64,000 nt of DNA from Rhodothalassium salexigens DSM 2132 (GCF_004341375.1 NZ_SLXO01000003.1:353345-417344); one strand, 5' to 3'. Shown: positions 18,576 through 28,678, numbered from the stretch's first letter. Numbers and translations: made by a program. The notes: generated by a model not told the origin, from the sequence alone.

Positions 18576-20091
18576 GGGCGCTCAATTCCTCGCCGGTCAC
18601 CCAGGCGATATGGAGCACATTGGTGGCCCCCGGGGTGCCGAAGGGCACGCCCGCAGTGACCACGATGCGGTCGCCGCCGGGGGTGAAGCCGTGGCGCAGC
18701 GCCATGCGCCGGGACTTGGCCACCATCTCCTCGAAATCGTGCACGTCGCGGGTCTTGACCGTATGCAGCCCCCACACCAGGCACAGCCGCCGCGCCACCG
18801 CCAGATGCGGGGTCAGCGCCAGGATCGGCGCCCGGGGCCGCTGACGCGCCACGCGCAGCGCCGTCGAGCCCGACGAGGTGAAGCTGACGATCGCCGCTGC
18901 GCGCACCGTTTGCGCCACATGGCCGGCGGCACTGGTGATCGCGTCTTCCGCCGTGTTGCGCGGTTGCGGGATCGGCTGGGCGGCGGCGTGGGCGGCGGTG
19001 CGGAACTCCTCCGGCATGCCCTCGGCGCGGCGGATCACCCGGTCCATCACCGTCACCGCTTCGACCGGATAACGCCCGGCCGCCGACTCAGCCGACAGCA
19101 TCACCGCGTCGGCACCGTCCTCGACCGCATTGGCCACATCCGACACCTCGGCGCGGGTCGGCACCGGCGCCTGGATCATGCTCTCCAGCATCTGGGTCGC
19201 CACCACCACCGGCTTGCCGGCCTCGGCCGCCGCCAGGATGATGCGCTTCTGGGCGCCGGGCACGTCTTCCACCGGCAATTCGACGCCCAGGTCGCCGCGC
19301 GCCACCATCACCGCGTCGGCCAGGTCGAGAATCGCGTCGATCTGCTCGACCGCGCTCGGTTTCTCGATCTTGGCCAGCACGCCGGCGCGCCCGGCGATCA
19401 GCTTGCGCGCCTCGGCCACATCCTCGGCGCGCTGGACGAACGACAGTGCCACCCAGTCGGCGCCCATCTCCAGGGCCGCGTCCAGGTCGCGGCGGTCCTT
19501 GTCGGTCAGCGCCGGCACCGGCAGCACGATGTCGGGCACGTTGACGCCCTTGCGGTCGGACAGCCGGCCGCCGACCAGCACGGTGGTGTCGGCGCCGGTG
19601 GCGTCGACATGTTCGACCCGCAAGGCGATCTGGCCGTCATTGAGCAGCAGCCGATGGCCGGGGTCGATGGCCTGGAAGATCTCGCGATGGGGCAGGTGGA
19701 CCCGGCGGGTGTCGCCGGGCGTGTCGTCCAGGTCCAGGCGAAACGCCGCGCCCGCCACCAACTCTGCCGCGCCATCGGCGAACCGGCCGACGCGCAGCTT
19801 GGGCCCCTGCAGGTCGGCCATGATGGCGATCGGCCGGCCGACCCGGGCCTCGACGGCGCGGATGTGGCGCACATAGGCGGCTTTGTCGGCCAGGTCGCCG
19901 TGGCTCATGTTGAGCCGGAACACGTCCGCCCCGGCGCGCCACAGTGCCTCGATCCGCTCCGGCGTGTCGCTCGCCGGGCCCAGGGTGGTGACGATTCGCG
20001 CCCGGCGGGCGCGCCGGTCGGTTGGGGCGGCGGCCGAGTGGTCGGTGCCGGGGCGGCTAGTGCCGGGGCTCGGGGCCTTGCGGTCTGCCAT
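18568..20091 (-). CDS. pyk: Pyruvate kinase
   Basis: 507 aa, converts phosphoenolpyruvate and ADP to pyruvate and ATP. Visible motifs are RRARIVTTLGPAS at the N-terminus, NMSHG, MADLQGPKLRVG, the catalytic Lys in KIEKPSAVEQID and the metal-binding VARGDLGVELP. The C-terminal domain starts at about residue 375. The N-terminal 25 residues are a Pro/Ser-rich extension before the family start. AAGGAT precedes the ATG. It is divergent from the N-formylglutamate amidohydrolase gene across a 250-bp gap carrying an 11-bp tandem repeat. Confidence 0.96.
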   Translation of the reverse strand: MADRKAPSPGTSRPGTDHSAAAPTDRRARRARIVTTLGPASDTPERIEALWRAGADVFRLNMSHGDLADKAAYVRHIRAVEARVGRPIAIMADLQGPKLRVGRFADGAAELVAGAAFRLDLDDTPGDTRRVHLPHREIFQAIDPGHRLLLNDGQIALRVEHVDATGADTTVLVGGRLSDRKGVNVPDIVLPVPALTDKDRRDLDAALEMGADWVALSFVQRAEDVAEARKLIAGRAGVLAKIEKPSAVEQIDAILDLADAVMVARGDLGVELPVEDVPGAQKRIILAAAEAGKPVVVATQMLESMIQAPVPTRAEVSDVANAVEDGADAVMLSAESAAGRYPVEAVTVMDRVIRRAEGMPEEFRTAAHAAAQPIPQPRNTAEDAITSAAGHVAQTVRAAAIVSFTSSGSTALRVARQRPRAPILALTPHLAVARRLCLVWGLHTVKTRDVHDFEEMVAKSRRMALRHGFTPGGDRIVVTAGVPFGTPGATNVLHIAWVTGEELSARG

Positions 20092-20149
20092 GGCGTAGAT
20101 CCTTGATGGTTGGCGGCGGTCTGGCGGGCTCGTGTGCGGGGCTCAGGCG

Positions 20150-20204
20150 GGTCTGGGCTAGGTCTGGGCTGGGTCTTGGCTAGGTCCGGGCCGGGTCTGG
20201 GGCG
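20150..20204. repeat. Tandem repeat, five 11-bp units, in the pyk/N-formylglutamate amidohydrolase gap
   Basis: Five contiguous 11-bp units GGTCTGGGCTA, GGTCTGGGCTG, GGTCTTGGCTA, GGTCCGGGCCG and GGTCTGGGGCG. Units 2 and 1 differ at one base. The period is close to one helical turn and the array lies in a divergent promoter region, so it could be a phased binding array or a simple minisatellite. Confidence 0.8.
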
Positions 20205-20341
20205 CATTGGCCACGGGCTGCGGCGCGTGGGGATTGTGCGACGGGGCTGTTGCGCCCACGTTTCTAAGGCACCCGGTCGCGCCGTCATAGCCCCGAGCCG
20301 CCAGCGACCGTCCCGTCCCTCCAGTCTGTCCGTTTGTTCCG

Positions 20342-21118
20342 ATGCCTTATTCCCTGACCCCGCGTCCGCCCGAAGTCCTCAACCCCGACAGCGGCAGCGG
20401 TATCGTCCTCGTCTGCGACCATGCCAGCAATGCCGTGCCCGCCGACCTTCATGGTGGCGACCTGGGCGTGCCGGCCGACGCCATGACCAGCCACATCGCC
20501 ATCGACATCGGTGCCGAGGCGGTGACCCGCGCGCTGGCCGAGCGCTTAGGCGCTACGGCGGTGATCGCCACGGTCTCGCGACTGGTCTGCGATCTCAATC
20601 GCAACCCTGCGCATCAGAACCCGTTTCCCGCGCATAGCGACGGCGTGGCGGTGCCGGCCAACCAGAACCTGGCGCCGCAAGCCGGGGCTGCGCGCCTCGA
20701 CGCCTATTTCCACCCGTTCCACGACCGGTGCGCGACGGCGGTCGCCGCGGCGGCCGAGCGCCACCCGCGCCCGCTGGTGATCGCCGTGCACAGCTTCACG
20801 CCGGTGATCGCGGGCGCGGCGCGCCCGTGGGAGATCGCCTTCCTGCACGACCGCGACCCGCGCCTGGCCCATGCGTTCCTGAGCACGCTCGACGCGCGCT
20901 ACGCCTTCACGCTCGGCGACAATGAACCCTATTCGGGGCGCGAGCTTTACTACACCATGGACCGGCACGGTCAGGCCTTGGGCATCCCGCAGACCACGGT
21001 GGAGATTCGCCAGGATCTGCTGGCGTCCGACGCCGGCCACGGCCTGTGGGCCGACCTGTTGGCCGAGTGCATCGACGCCATGCCGCAGGGCCAGGCGATG
21101 CGCCCGCAGCCGGTCTGA
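20342..21118 (+). CDS. N-formylglutamate amidohydrolase family protein
   Basis: 258 aa. The family hydrolyses N-formyl-L-glutamate, the last step of one histidine-degradation route, or related formyl/acyl amides. Signatures are IVLVCDHASNAVP (about 20-32), DIGAEAVTRALAE, SRLVCDLNRNP and VIAVHSFTPV. No other hut genes are present in the window, so the physiological substrate is uncertain. Followed after 78 bp by a methyltransferase gene. Confidence 0.88.
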   Translation: MPYSLTPRPPEVLNPDSGSGIVLVCDHASNAVPADLHGGDLGVPADAMTSHIAIDIGAEAVTRALAERLGATAVIATVSRLVCDLNRNPAHQNPFPAHSDGVAVPANQNLAPQAGAARLDAYFHPFHDRCATAVAAAAERHPRPLVIAVHSFTPVIAGAARPWEIAFLHDRDPRLAHAFLSTLDARYAFTLGDNEPYSGRELYYTMDRHGQALGIPQTTVEIRQDLLASDAGHGLWADLLAECIDAMPQGQAMRPQPV

Positions 21119-21196
21119 CCGGCCGGCAGCAAGGGGGGCGCAACCGGTCGGCTCAAGGGAGCCCCCACCCCGGGGGCTGGAACGGGAACGGTGCCG

Positions 21197-21820
21197 ATGG
21201 GTGAAGACCTGTCGAACGGTTGGAACGCGGTCGCCGACGCCTTCGCCGCACGGCGGGCGGCGCACCCCATCGGGCGGTCGGTGGTGCGCGATTGGGCGGC
21301 GTCGCTGCCGGCGGGTGGATCGATCGTCGATGTGGGCGCCGGCTCGGGCGAGCCCTTGGCTACCGCCCTGGTGGCCGACGGGTTCGACCTGTGGGCCATC
21401 GACGCCGCACCGGCGATGGTCGCCGCCTTTCGCCGCCGCTTGCCCGATGTGCCGGTGCGCTGCGAGGCCGCCGAGCGCAGCGACTTCTTCGGCCGGTCGT
21501 TCGACGGCGCCCTGGCGGTCGGGCTGGTGTTTCTGTTGCCGGCCGACACCCAGCGCGCGCTCATCCCCGCCCTGGCCCGGGCGCTCAAGCCCGGCGGTCG
21601 GCTGCTCTTCTCCGCCCCCGCCCCGTCATGTGTCTGGGACGATCTGATGACCGGGCGGCGGTCGCGGTCGCTGGGCGCGGCGGCCTATGGGCGCCTGCTT
21701 GCCAAGGCCGGTCTGGACCTGGTCGCCACGCCGGTGGACGAGGGGGGCAATCACTATTTCGCCGCGCGCAAAGGCCGGGGCCGAGCCGGTTGCCGGTTGG
21801 GTGCTGCGGCGGGTGTCTAG
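21197..21820 (+). CDS. Class I SAM-dependent methyltransferase, substrate unknown
   Basis: 207 aa. A Rossmann methyltransferase core is clear: motif I IVDVGAGSGEPLATAL (about 37-52), acidic motif II LWAIDAAPAM and post-motif LARALKPGGRLLFSAPAP. There is no cofactor-independent clue to the substrate. The ATG at 21197 is chosen over a GTG six bases earlier; neither has a strong ribosome-binding site. It ends 163 bp before the GapR-like gene. Confidence 0.8.
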   Translation: MGEDLSNGWNAVADAFAARRAAHPIGRSVVRDWAASLPAGGSIVDVGAGSGEPLATALVADGFDLWAIDAAPAMVAAFRRRLPDVPVRCEAAERSDFFGRSFDGALAVGLVFLLPADTQRALIPALARALKPGGRLLFSAPAPSCVWDDLMTGRRSRSLGAAAYGRLLAKAGLDLVATPVDEGGNHYFAARKGRGRAGCRLGAAAGV

Positions 21821-21983
21821 GGGCCGGCAGAGAATGGCCGCCATGCGCTGAGCGAGGTGCCGTCCGGCCGCACCGCTGGCCGGTCGATAGGGCCGATTTT
21901 GGCCCTTGGCTGCCATTGCCTTGGGCCGGCGGGTCGCTTATGGTCCGCGCCTTTCCCCGACAGCGTCAAGGGAGTGTCAGGAC

Positions 21984-22265
21984 ATGGCCAATGTGGGCGG
22001 CGTCTCGGGCGCGCAGCTGCGCCAGTTCATCGAGCGCATCGAACGGCTTGAAGAAGAGAAGAAGGCGATCGCCGACGACATCAAGGATGTCTACGCCGAG
22101 GCCAAGGCCAATGGCTTCGACCCGAAGATCATGCGCCAGGTGATCAAGGTGCGGAAGATGGAAACCCAGGAACGCCAGGAACTCGAAGCGCTCCTCGACG
22201 TTTATCTGCACGCGCTCGAAGGCGGCGACGCGGCCGCAGCGGCAGACGACGACGCCACCGCCTGA
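21984..22265 (+). CDS. GapR family DNA-binding protein (DUF2312)
   Basis: 93 aa. GapR of Caulobacter is a nucleoid-associated protein that binds overtwisted A+T-rich DNA and supports replication and topoisomerase action. Residues 8-75 match the family closely, including [19 protein letters not shown] and [13 protein letters not shown]. Length, charge pattern and a predicted long helix agree. A disordered acidic/Ala tail follows residue 78. GGGAGTGTCAGGAC precedes the ATG. Confidence 0.93.
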   Translation: MANVGGVSGAQLRQFIERIERLEEEKKAIADDIKDVYAEAKANGFDPKIMRQVIKVRKMETQERQELEALLDVYLHALEGGDAAAAADDDATA

Positions 22266-22406
22266 CCATCGCCCCGGGCCGGCGCGCCGGGCGTGCCGGT
22301 CGTGGAGCCGTCGCGGCCGGTGTCGGGGCCGCCGCACCGGTCCGCCGCATCGCGTCGCTGCGCGCGTCAGGACCGGCGGTGCGGCCGGTGCCCCGGGCCG
22401 GCGCGG

Positions 22407-23000
22407 TCAGCCGGCGTCGATCACCGCTTGCATCAGCGCCTTGGCCTCGTCCGACGCCCAGTCGGCCGGGCCCAGATAGCGCCCGACTTCGCGGCCCTTG
22501 GCGTCGACCAGCACGGTGACCGGCATGACGCCCTCGCCGAACGCCTGGCCGAGCGCCATGCTGGCGTCCACATAAAGCGGCAGCGCGGTGGCGTCGACCT
22601 TCTCCAGCGTCGCTTGCGCCTTGGCCCGGCCCTCGCGGTCGAGCGACACGGCGACCACCTGGAACGCCGCGCCGCCCATCTCGGTGTGCAGGCGCGCCAG
22701 ATGCGGCAGTTCGGTCAGGCAGGGCGCGCACCAACTGGCCCACAGATTGACCAGCACCACCCGGCCCTCGAAATCGCCAAGGGTCCGCTGGGTGCCGTCG
22801 GCGGTCTCGAACGGCGTTTGCGGCACCGGCTCGCCGCGGTGGTCGAAGGTGAAATCGGCCATCTCGCCCACCGCCTTGTCGGCAATCGACGCTTGCCCCG
22901 GTGCGCCGCTGCCCATAAGCAAAACCACCAGATAGACGACCAACAGCAAGACCAGGACGGCCAAGGCGCCGATGGTGGGGGCAAGCCAGCGGTTGTTCAT
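22407..23000 (-). CDS. TlpA/DsbE-type thiol-disulfide oxidoreductase, membrane-anchored
   Basis: 197 aa. One N-terminal membrane anchor (about residues 9-30) is followed by a periplasmic thioredoxin fold with active site [11 protein letters not shown]. The cis-proline loop [12 protein letters not shown] is present. Such proteins keep periplasmic cysteines reduced, for example in cytochrome c maturation. AAGGAG lies seven bases before the ATG. It is divergent from argH with a 66-bp gap, a linkage frequent in alphaproteobacteria. Confidence 0.9.
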   Translation of the reverse strand: MNNRWLAPTIGALAVLVLLLVVYLVVLLMGSGAPGQASIADKAVGEMADFTFDHRGEPVPQTPFETADGTQRTLGDFEGRVVLVNLWASWCAPCLTELPHLARLHTEMGGAAFQVVAVSLDREGRAKAQATLEKVDATALPLYVDASMALGQAFGEGVMPVTVLVDAKGREVGRYLGPADWASDEAKALMQAVIDAG

Positions 23001-23066
23001 CGCGCGCTCCTTTTCGGTATACGGACGCACCCCGTGGGCAAGACGGGGAGACGGGAGAGACAGACT

Positions 23067-24467
23067 ATGGACACCCCAACGGGCGGGCGCAATCCGTTGA
23101 TCCAGGGCCGCTTCGACGGCAGCCCCGACAGCGTGATGACCGCCATCAACGCGTCGATCGACATGGACCTGCGCTTCTGGGCCGAGGATATCGCGGGCTC
23201 CAAGGCGCACGCGCGCATGCTCGCCAAGCAGGGCATCATCGCCGCCGACAGTGCCGAGAAGATCCTTGCCGGGCTCGACACCATCGCCGGCGAGTTGGCC
23301 GCCGGCACGTTCAAGACCGACCCGGCCCTTGAAGACATCCACATGCATGTGGAGGCGCGCCTGGCCCAGTTGATCGGCCCGGAGGCGGGGCTTCTGCACA
23401 CCGCACGCTCGCGCAACGACCAGGTGGCGACCGACTTCCGGCTGTGGGTGCGCAACGCCATCGACCGGCTCGACGCCGAATTGGCGGCGTTCATGGCCGC
23501 GCTGCTCGACCAGGCCGAGGCGCACGCCGCCACGGTCATGCCGGGCTTTACCCATCTGCAAACCGCCCAGCCGGTGACCCTGGGCCACCATCTGATGGCC
23601 TATGTGCAGATGACCGCGCGCGACCGCGGGCGGCTGGCCGACGCGCGCCGGCGGCTCAACGAATCGCCCTTGGGCGCGGCGGCGCTGGCCGGCACCGGCT
23701 TCGCCATCGACCGCCACGCCACCGCCGCCGACCTGGGCTTCGATCGGCCGATGGCGAATGCCATGGACGCGGTCTCGGACCGGGATTTCGCGCTTGAATT
23801 GCTGTCGGCCCTGGCGATCGCGGGCGGTCACCTGTCGCGCCTGGCCGAGGAAATGGTCTTGTGGGCGTCGGCGCCGTTCTCGTTCATCACCCTGTCCGAG
23901 CGGTTTTCCACCGGCTCGTCGATCATGCCGCAGAAGCGCAACCCCGATGCGGCGGAACTGGTGCGCGCCAAGACCGGGCGGCTGTTCGGCTCGTTGCAGG
24001 CGCTGCTGGTCGCCATGAAGGGCTTGCCGCTGGCCTATTCCAAGGACATGCAGGAAGACAAGCCGCCGGTGTTCGAGGCGGTCGACGCCTTCGCGCTGGC
24101 GATCGCGGCGATGACCGGGCAGGTGCGCGATCTGCGCGTCAACCCGGCGCGTATGCGGCAGGAAGCCGGGCGCGGCTATTCCACCGCCACCGACCTGGCC
24201 GACTGGCTGGTGCGCGAGGCCGGGCTGACCTTCCGCGAGGCGCACCATGTGACCGGCCGCGTGGTCCGGCTGGCCGAGGCCGAGGGGCTCGACAGCCTGG
24301 CCGATCTGGACCTGGCGGCGCTGCAAGGCGTCGACGCGCGCATCGGCCCGGCGGTCTTCGACGTGTTGAGCGTCGAGGCGTCGGTGGCGTCGCGCCAGAG
24401 CCTCGGCGGCACCGCGCCCGAACGGGTGCGCGAAGCAGCGGCGGCGGCGCGCGCCGCCTGGCTCTGA
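23067..24467 (+). CDS. argH: Argininosuccinate lyase
   Basis: 466 aa, final step of arginine synthesis, giving arginine and fumarate. Fumarase/aspartase-superfamily signatures are intact: [33 protein letters not shown] and the flexible loop [12 protein letters not shown] with the catalytic Ser. The ATG at 23067 follows GGGAGAGACAGACT. An upstream in-frame extension belongs to the divergent tlpA gene. Followed 92 bp later by lptM-lysA. Confidence 0.97.
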   Translation: MDTPTGGRNPLIQGRFDGSPDSVMTAINASIDMDLRFWAEDIAGSKAHARMLAKQGIIAADSAEKILAGLDTIAGELAAGTFKTDPALEDIHMHVEARLAQLIGPEAGLLHTARSRNDQVATDFRLWVRNAIDRLDAELAAFMAALLDQAEAHAATVMPGFTHLQTAQPVTLGHHLMAYVQMTARDRGRLADARRRLNESPLGAAALAGTGFAIDRHATAADLGFDRPMANAMDAVSDRDFALELLSALAIAGGHLSRLAEEMVLWASAPFSFITLSERFSTGSSIMPQKRNPDAAELVRAKTGRLFGSLQALLVAMKGLPLAYSKDMQEDKPPVFEAVDAFALAIAAMTGQVRDLRVNPARMRQEAGRGYSTATDLADWLVREAGLTFREAHHVTGRVVRLAEAEGLDSLADLDLAALQGVDARIGPAVFDVLSVEASVASRQSLGGTAPERVREAAAAARAAWL

Positions 24468-24559
24468 CCCAGGGGGCGATCCGATCCGGGCGCCGACCGG
24501 CGCTCGGGTGCCACAGGCGCGCCCCGGAACGGGACGCAGGCGATGAAAGGGGAGACGGC

Positions 24560-24718
24560 ATGACACGGACCTTGAGCGCGCTCCTGGCGCTCGCCCTGGT
24601 GACGGCGTTGCTCGCCGGCTGCGGGCGGCGCGCGCCCCTCGACCCGCCGACCGAGGCGCCGGCACCCGCCGCGCTCGACGAGATCCCCGGCGACGACAAG
24701 AAGCCCGGCCGGCCATGA
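24560..24718 (+). CDS. lptM: Small lipoprotein LptM (YifL-type)
   Basis: 52 aa. In E. coli the homologue assists assembly of the LptDE lipopolysaccharide translocon. A signal sequence ends in lipobox LLAGC (Cys about residue 21), followed by GRRAPLDPPTE, matching the family pattern C-G-x-x-x-P-L-x-x-P. GGGGAG lies five bases before the ATG. The stop overlaps the lysA start (ATGA). The argH-lptM-lysA order is conserved in proteobacteria. Confidence 0.85.
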   Translation: MTRTLSALLALALVTALLAGCGRRAPLDPPTEAPAPAALDEIPGDDKKPGRP

Positions 24719-25986
24719 ACCATTTTCACTATCGCGGCGGCATCCTCTTTGCCGAGGACGTGCCCCTGCCGGTGATCGCCGACGCGGTCGGCACGCCGGT
24801 CTATGTCTATGCCCAGTCGACGCTGGAACGTCACCTGACGGTGTTTCAAGAGGCGCTCGCCGGGCTCGACCATCTGGTCTGCTTTGCGGTCAAGGCCAAT
24901 GCCAACATGGCGGTGCTGCGCGCCCTGGCGGCCAGGGGCGCGGGCGCTGACGTGGTGTCGCTGGGGGAACTGGAGCGCGCGGTGGCCGCCGGCATCCCGC
25001 CCGAGCGGATCGTGTTCTCGGGCGTCGGCAAGTCGCTTGAAGAGCTGTCGCGCGGCGTCGCCTTGGGCATCCACCAGTTCAACGTGGAATCGGAGCCCGA
25101 GCTCGAACGGCTGTCGCACATGGCCCAGGCGCAGGGCCGCACGGCGCAGATATCGCTGCGCGTCAACCCCGATGTGGCGGCGCGCACCCACGCCAAGATC
25201 GCCACCGGCGGCGCCGAGACCAAGTTCGGCATCCCATGGACCCGGGCGCGCGCGGTCTATGCCCATGCGGCGCGCCTGCCGGGCCTGGAAGTGGCCGGCA
25301 TCGACGTGCATATCGGCTCGCAGCTGACCGATCTGGAACCCTTCGAGCAGGCGTTCGCCCGCGTCGCCCACCTGGTCGGCCAGTTGCGCGAGGACGGCCA
25401 CCAGATCCGCCGGCTCGACCTCGGCGGCGGCCTGGGCATCCCTTATGACCCCGCCGAGCCCGAGCCGCCGGCGCCCGCCGATTATGGCCGGCTGGTGCAG
25501 AAGCTCGCCAAGCCGCTCGGCGTCTCGGTGATCGTCGAGCCCGGCCGGCTGATCGCCGGCAATGCGGGCGTGCTGGTCACCCGCGTGTTGTTCACCAAGG
25601 AAGGCGAGGCGCGGCGCTTCGCGGTGGTCGACGGGGCGATGAACGACCTGTTGCGGCCGGCCATGTACGAGGCGTTCCACCACATCGACACGGTGCGCCA
25701 GACGCCCGACAATGCGCCGCGCTACGACACCGACGTGGTCGGCCCGGTGTGCGAGACCGCCGATATCTTCGGCCGCGCGCGGTCGTTGCCGGCGCTGGCG
25801 CAGGGCGATCTGTTGGTGGTGCGCTCGGCCGGCGCCTATGGCGCGGTGATGGCGTCCACCTATAACAGCCGCCCGCTGGTGCCCGAGGTGCTGGTCAAGG
25901 ACGACCAATGGCACGTGGTGCGTCCCCGGCTCGACGAGGCGTTCTGGCGGGGGATGGACAAGCTGCCGCCCTGGCTCGCACACTAG
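24715..25986 (+). CDS. lysA: Diaminopimelate decarboxylase
   Basis: 423 aa PLP enzyme that makes lysine from meso-diaminopimelate. The PLP lysine is in CFAVKANANMAVL (about residue 60); HIGSQLTD, the glycine loop DLGGGLGIPYDP, EPGRLIAGNAG and the C-terminal VGPVCETADIFG are all present. The start overlaps the lptM stop by four bases, indicating coupling. Followed by a 67-bp gap to the DUF4175 gene. Confidence 0.97.
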   Translation: MNHFHYRGGILFAEDVPLPVIADAVGTPVYVYAQSTLERHLTVFQEALAGLDHLVCFAVKANANMAVLRALAARGAGADVVSLGELERAVAAGIPPERIVFSGVGKSLEELSRGVALGIHQFNVESEPELERLSHMAQAQGRTAQISLRVNPDVAARTHAKIATGGAETKFGIPWTRARAVYAHAARLPGLEVAGIDVHIGSQLTDLEPFEQAFARVAHLVGQLREDGHQIRRLDLGGGLGIPYDPAEPEPPAPADYGRLVQKLAKPLGVSVIVEPGRLIAGNAGVLVTRVLFTKEGEARRFAVVDGAMNDLLRPAMYEAFHHIDTVRQTPDNAPRYDTDVVGPVCETADIFGRARSLPALAQGDLLVVRSAGAYGAVMASTYNSRPLVPEVLVKDDQWHVVRPRLDEAFWRGMDKLPPWLAH

Positions 25987-26053
25987 GCACCTGGCGCGCG
26001 TCGGCCAGGCGGGCCGCGCCCGCGGACCACAAAGACCCACAGGGGAGACGGTG

Positions 26054-28528
26054 ATGGCCCGTCACACCACGCGCTTGAGGCTCGCCCGGGTGCTGCTGTT
26101 CGTCGAACGGTTGTGGCCGCGTTTGTTGCCGCCGGTGCTGTGGGTCGCCGGCTTCGCCGCGCTGGCCCTGGTCAATGTCTGGGCCGTGCTGCCCGGATTT
26201 GTGCACAGCCTGGCACTTGTGGTGCTGGTGGTCGCGCTCGGCCGCCATCTGTGGCGCTTGGCCGGCGACGGCCTCGGCTGGCCCGAGCCCGCCGCCGTGC
26301 GCCGCTGGGTCGAGGCGCGCGCGGGCCTGTCGCACCGCCCGCTCGACGTGGACGCCGACGCACCGGCCACCACGGGGCCGCTGGCCGAGCGGCTGTGGGC
26401 CGAACACCGCCGGCGCATGGCCGCACGGGTGGCGGCCCTGCCGATCCCGCGGCCCCGGCTGAGCTGGGTCGAGGCCGACCCGCGCGCCATCCGCGTCGCG
26501 GTGGCGCTGCTGTTCGGCGCTGGGCTGCTGATCGCCGGGCCGGACGCGCCGCGGCGGCTCGACGACGCCTTTTCGCTGCGCCCCGGCGGCACGCCGCGCG
26601 CCGTGCGCCTCGACGCCTGGATTACGCCGCCCGACTATACCGGCGCCACGCCCACCGTGCTGGCGCGCGCGGGCGACGCCGCTGTGGCGTCGACGGCCAC
26701 CGCCGAGCCGCTGGTGGTGCCGCAGGGCAGCGTGCTGACCGTGCAACTGACCGGCGGCCACCGGGCGCCGGTGTTGGATCTGGCCGGCGACCGGTTGAGC
26801 TTCGACAGCCCGGCCGAGACGTCGCACCGGGTCGAGGCGGCGGTGACCGCGTCGGGCGACATCCGGGTCCGCCAGGGCGCGGTGCTGCGCGCCCGCTGGC
26901 CCATCGAGGTGACGCCCGACACGCCGCCCGAGGCTGCGTTCGCCGGCCCGCCCGAGGCCACCGAGCGCCATGCGACGCGGTTTTCCTACCGGTTGAGCGA
27001 CGACTATGGGGTCACGGCGGCGCGGCTGGAAATCCGGCGCGGCGACGGCAATCATGTGCGCCTCGGCCCGCCGGCGCCCGAGCGCGCGCTGCCCGCCGTG
27101 CCCGAGCCGCGTACCGGCGGTGACGCGGCGACGGTCTATCACGCCGCCGAAACGGACGAGGCGGTGCTGGTGGTCGACCTGCCGGCGGCGCGCACCGGCG
27201 GCCAGACGATCACCGCGACGGCGTTTCAGGATCTGTCCGACCAGTATTGGGCGGGCGAGGCGGTGGCGGTGCAACTGGTGGTGCGCGACGCGGCGGGCCA
27301 GGTCGCGCGTTCCGAGCCGCTCGCCGTCACCCTGCCGGTGCGCGATTTCGAGCACCCGGTGGCGCGCGAGATGGTCGACGCGCGGCGCCGGCTGATCGAC
27401 AATCCCGGGGCGCGCAACCGGGTCGGGGCGACGCTGCGGCGGCTGGCCCGCGCGCCCGACGCGTTCGACGGCGACCTGATGGTTTTCGCCGCCCTGCGCA
27501 GCGCCTATTGGCGGCTGCAGGCGGGCCGCGGGATCGCCCAGGCCGATCAGGCGGCCGAGCTTTTGTGGCGCGCGGCGCTGCGGCTCGAAGACGGTGAGGT
27601 GGGCGAGGCCGAGGCCGCGTTGCGCGCCGCCCTCGACGCCATGGCGCAGTCGCTCGAAAGCGGCGATGCCGGCGCCATCGCCGATCAGGCCCAAGCACTC
27701 GATCAGATGCTGCGCCAGTTTCTGGCCAGCCAGAATCAGACCTTCAACGGCGCACAGACCCCGCCGCCCAGCAGCGACCAGGGCCGGGTGACCACCGTGG
27801 ACGCCGGCGTGCTGTCGGCCATGGTTCAGCAGATCCGCGACCTGGCGGCGGCCGGTCGGACCGAAGAGGCCCGCCAGATGCTCGACCAATTGCGGGCCAT
27901 GATGGAGAATATGCGTCGCGAGCCGCTCGATGCCGAGGACCTGGCGCGGATGCGCGCCGCCCAGCAGGCCGCCCAGGCGCTCAAGGGCCTGAGCGAGGAA
28001 CAGCGCGAGGTGCTCAACCGCACCGCCCAGCGCGCCATGCAGAACCGCGCCGACCGCCGCCAGGGGCTCGAACCGCAACCCTTCGACGGCCTGGCCGAAA
28101 CCCAGAGGCGGCTGAGCGAGACCCTGTCGCAACTGCGCGGCGCGGCGGGCGAGGCCGGCATGGAGATGCCGCAACAGGTGGACCGGGCTCAGCAAGCGCT
28201 CGACGCCGCCAGCGAGGCCCTGGCCCGCGGCGACGGGGCCGGCGCCATCGGCAATCAGGCCCAGGCCCTGCAGCAGGTGGATCAGGCCGAACAGCAGTTG
28301 CAGCAGCAATTGGCCCGGTCGCGCAGCCAGCAGCAAGGCCGCGGCGGCGGCCGCGATCCGCTGGGACGCATGGCGCCTGACTTGTCCACCTCGGACTTCG
28401 AACTGCCCGGCGCCGACGGCCGCCGCCGCGTGGAAGAGATCGTCGAAAGCCTGCGCGAGCGCTTGTCCGACCCCGGTTTGAGTGCTGAAGAGCGCGCCTA
28501 TATCGAGCGGTTGTTGCGCCGCTATTGA
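26054..28528 (+). CDS. DUF4175/TIGR02302 family membrane protein
   Basis: 824 aa. Three hydrophobic segments near the N-terminus (about 19-37, 41-62 and 150-168) precede a large periplasmic part. Residues 580-800 are Gln/Ala/Glu-rich with coiled-coil character, for example QALQQVDQAEQQLQQQLA. The C-terminus carries EEIVESLRERLSDPGLSAEE. The family is conserved between lysA and ftsE in alphaproteobacteria, but its function is not established. A cell-envelope role is inferred only from location and topology. The ATG at 26054 has GGGGAG six bases upstream. Confidence 0.85.
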   Translation: MARHTTRLRLARVLLFVERLWPRLLPPVLWVAGFAALALVNVWAVLPGFVHSLALVVLVVALGRHLWRLAGDGLGWPEPAAVRRWVEARAGLSHRPLDVDADAPATTGPLAERLWAEHRRRMAARVAALPIPRPRLSWVEADPRAIRVAVALLFGAGLLIAGPDAPRRLDDAFSLRPGGTPRAVRLDAWITPPDYTGATPTVLARAGDAAVASTATAEPLVVPQGSVLTVQLTGGHRAPVLDLAGDRLSFDSPAETSHRVEAAVTASGDIRVRQGAVLRARWPIEVTPDTPPEAAFAGPPEATERHATRFSYRLSDDYGVTAARLEIRRGDGNHVRLGPPAPERALPAVPEPRTGGDAATVYHAAETDEAVLVVDLPAARTGGQTITATAFQDLSDQYWAGEAVAVQLVVRDAAGQVARSEPLAVTLPVRDFEHPVAREMVDARRRLIDNPGARNRVGATLRRLARAPDAFDGDLMVFAALRSAYWRLQAGRGIAQADQAAELLWRAALRLEDGEVGEAEAALRAALDAMAQSLESGDAGAIADQAQALDQMLRQFLASQNQTFNGAQTPPPSSDQGRVTTVDAGVLSAMVQQIRDLAAAGRTEEARQMLDQLRAMMENMRREPLDAEDLARMRAAQQAAQALKGLSEEQREVLNRTAQRAMQNRADRRQGLEPQPFDGLAETQRRLSETLSQLRGAAGEAGMEMPQQVDRAQQALDAASEALARGDGAGAIGNQAQALQQVDQAEQQLQQQLARSRSQQQGRGGGRDPLGRMAPDLSTSDFELPGADGRRRVEEIVESLRERLSDPGLSAEERAYIERLLRRY

Positions 28529-28598
28529 GGCGAGCCCGGCGGCTCGATCCCGCGCGAGGCCTGCGCCGCGGACGGGCGGGAACGCCGCCGAACGGGGC

Positions 28599-28649
28599 GC
28601 CAAGGGCCGGCCGGTGCCAAGGGCCGCCCGGTGCCAAGGGGCGGGCGGC
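28599..28649. repeat. Three tandem 17-bp units between DUF4175 and zinc-ribbon genes
   Basis: GCCAAGGGCCGGCCGGT, GCCAAGGGCCGCCCGGT and GCCAAGGGGCGGGCGGC are contiguous in the 150-bp gap between two convergent genes. No ORF is seen. Confidence 0.7.
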
Positions 28650-28678
28650 CGCCTGGCGCGGGGGCGTTTGGTGGCTGG

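Noticed and set aside
25895..28603. A 902-aa minus-strand ORF opposite lysA's end and the DUF4175 gene
   Set aside because: Antisense shadow; the plus-strand frame has domain structure, a ribosome-binding site and conserved synteny.
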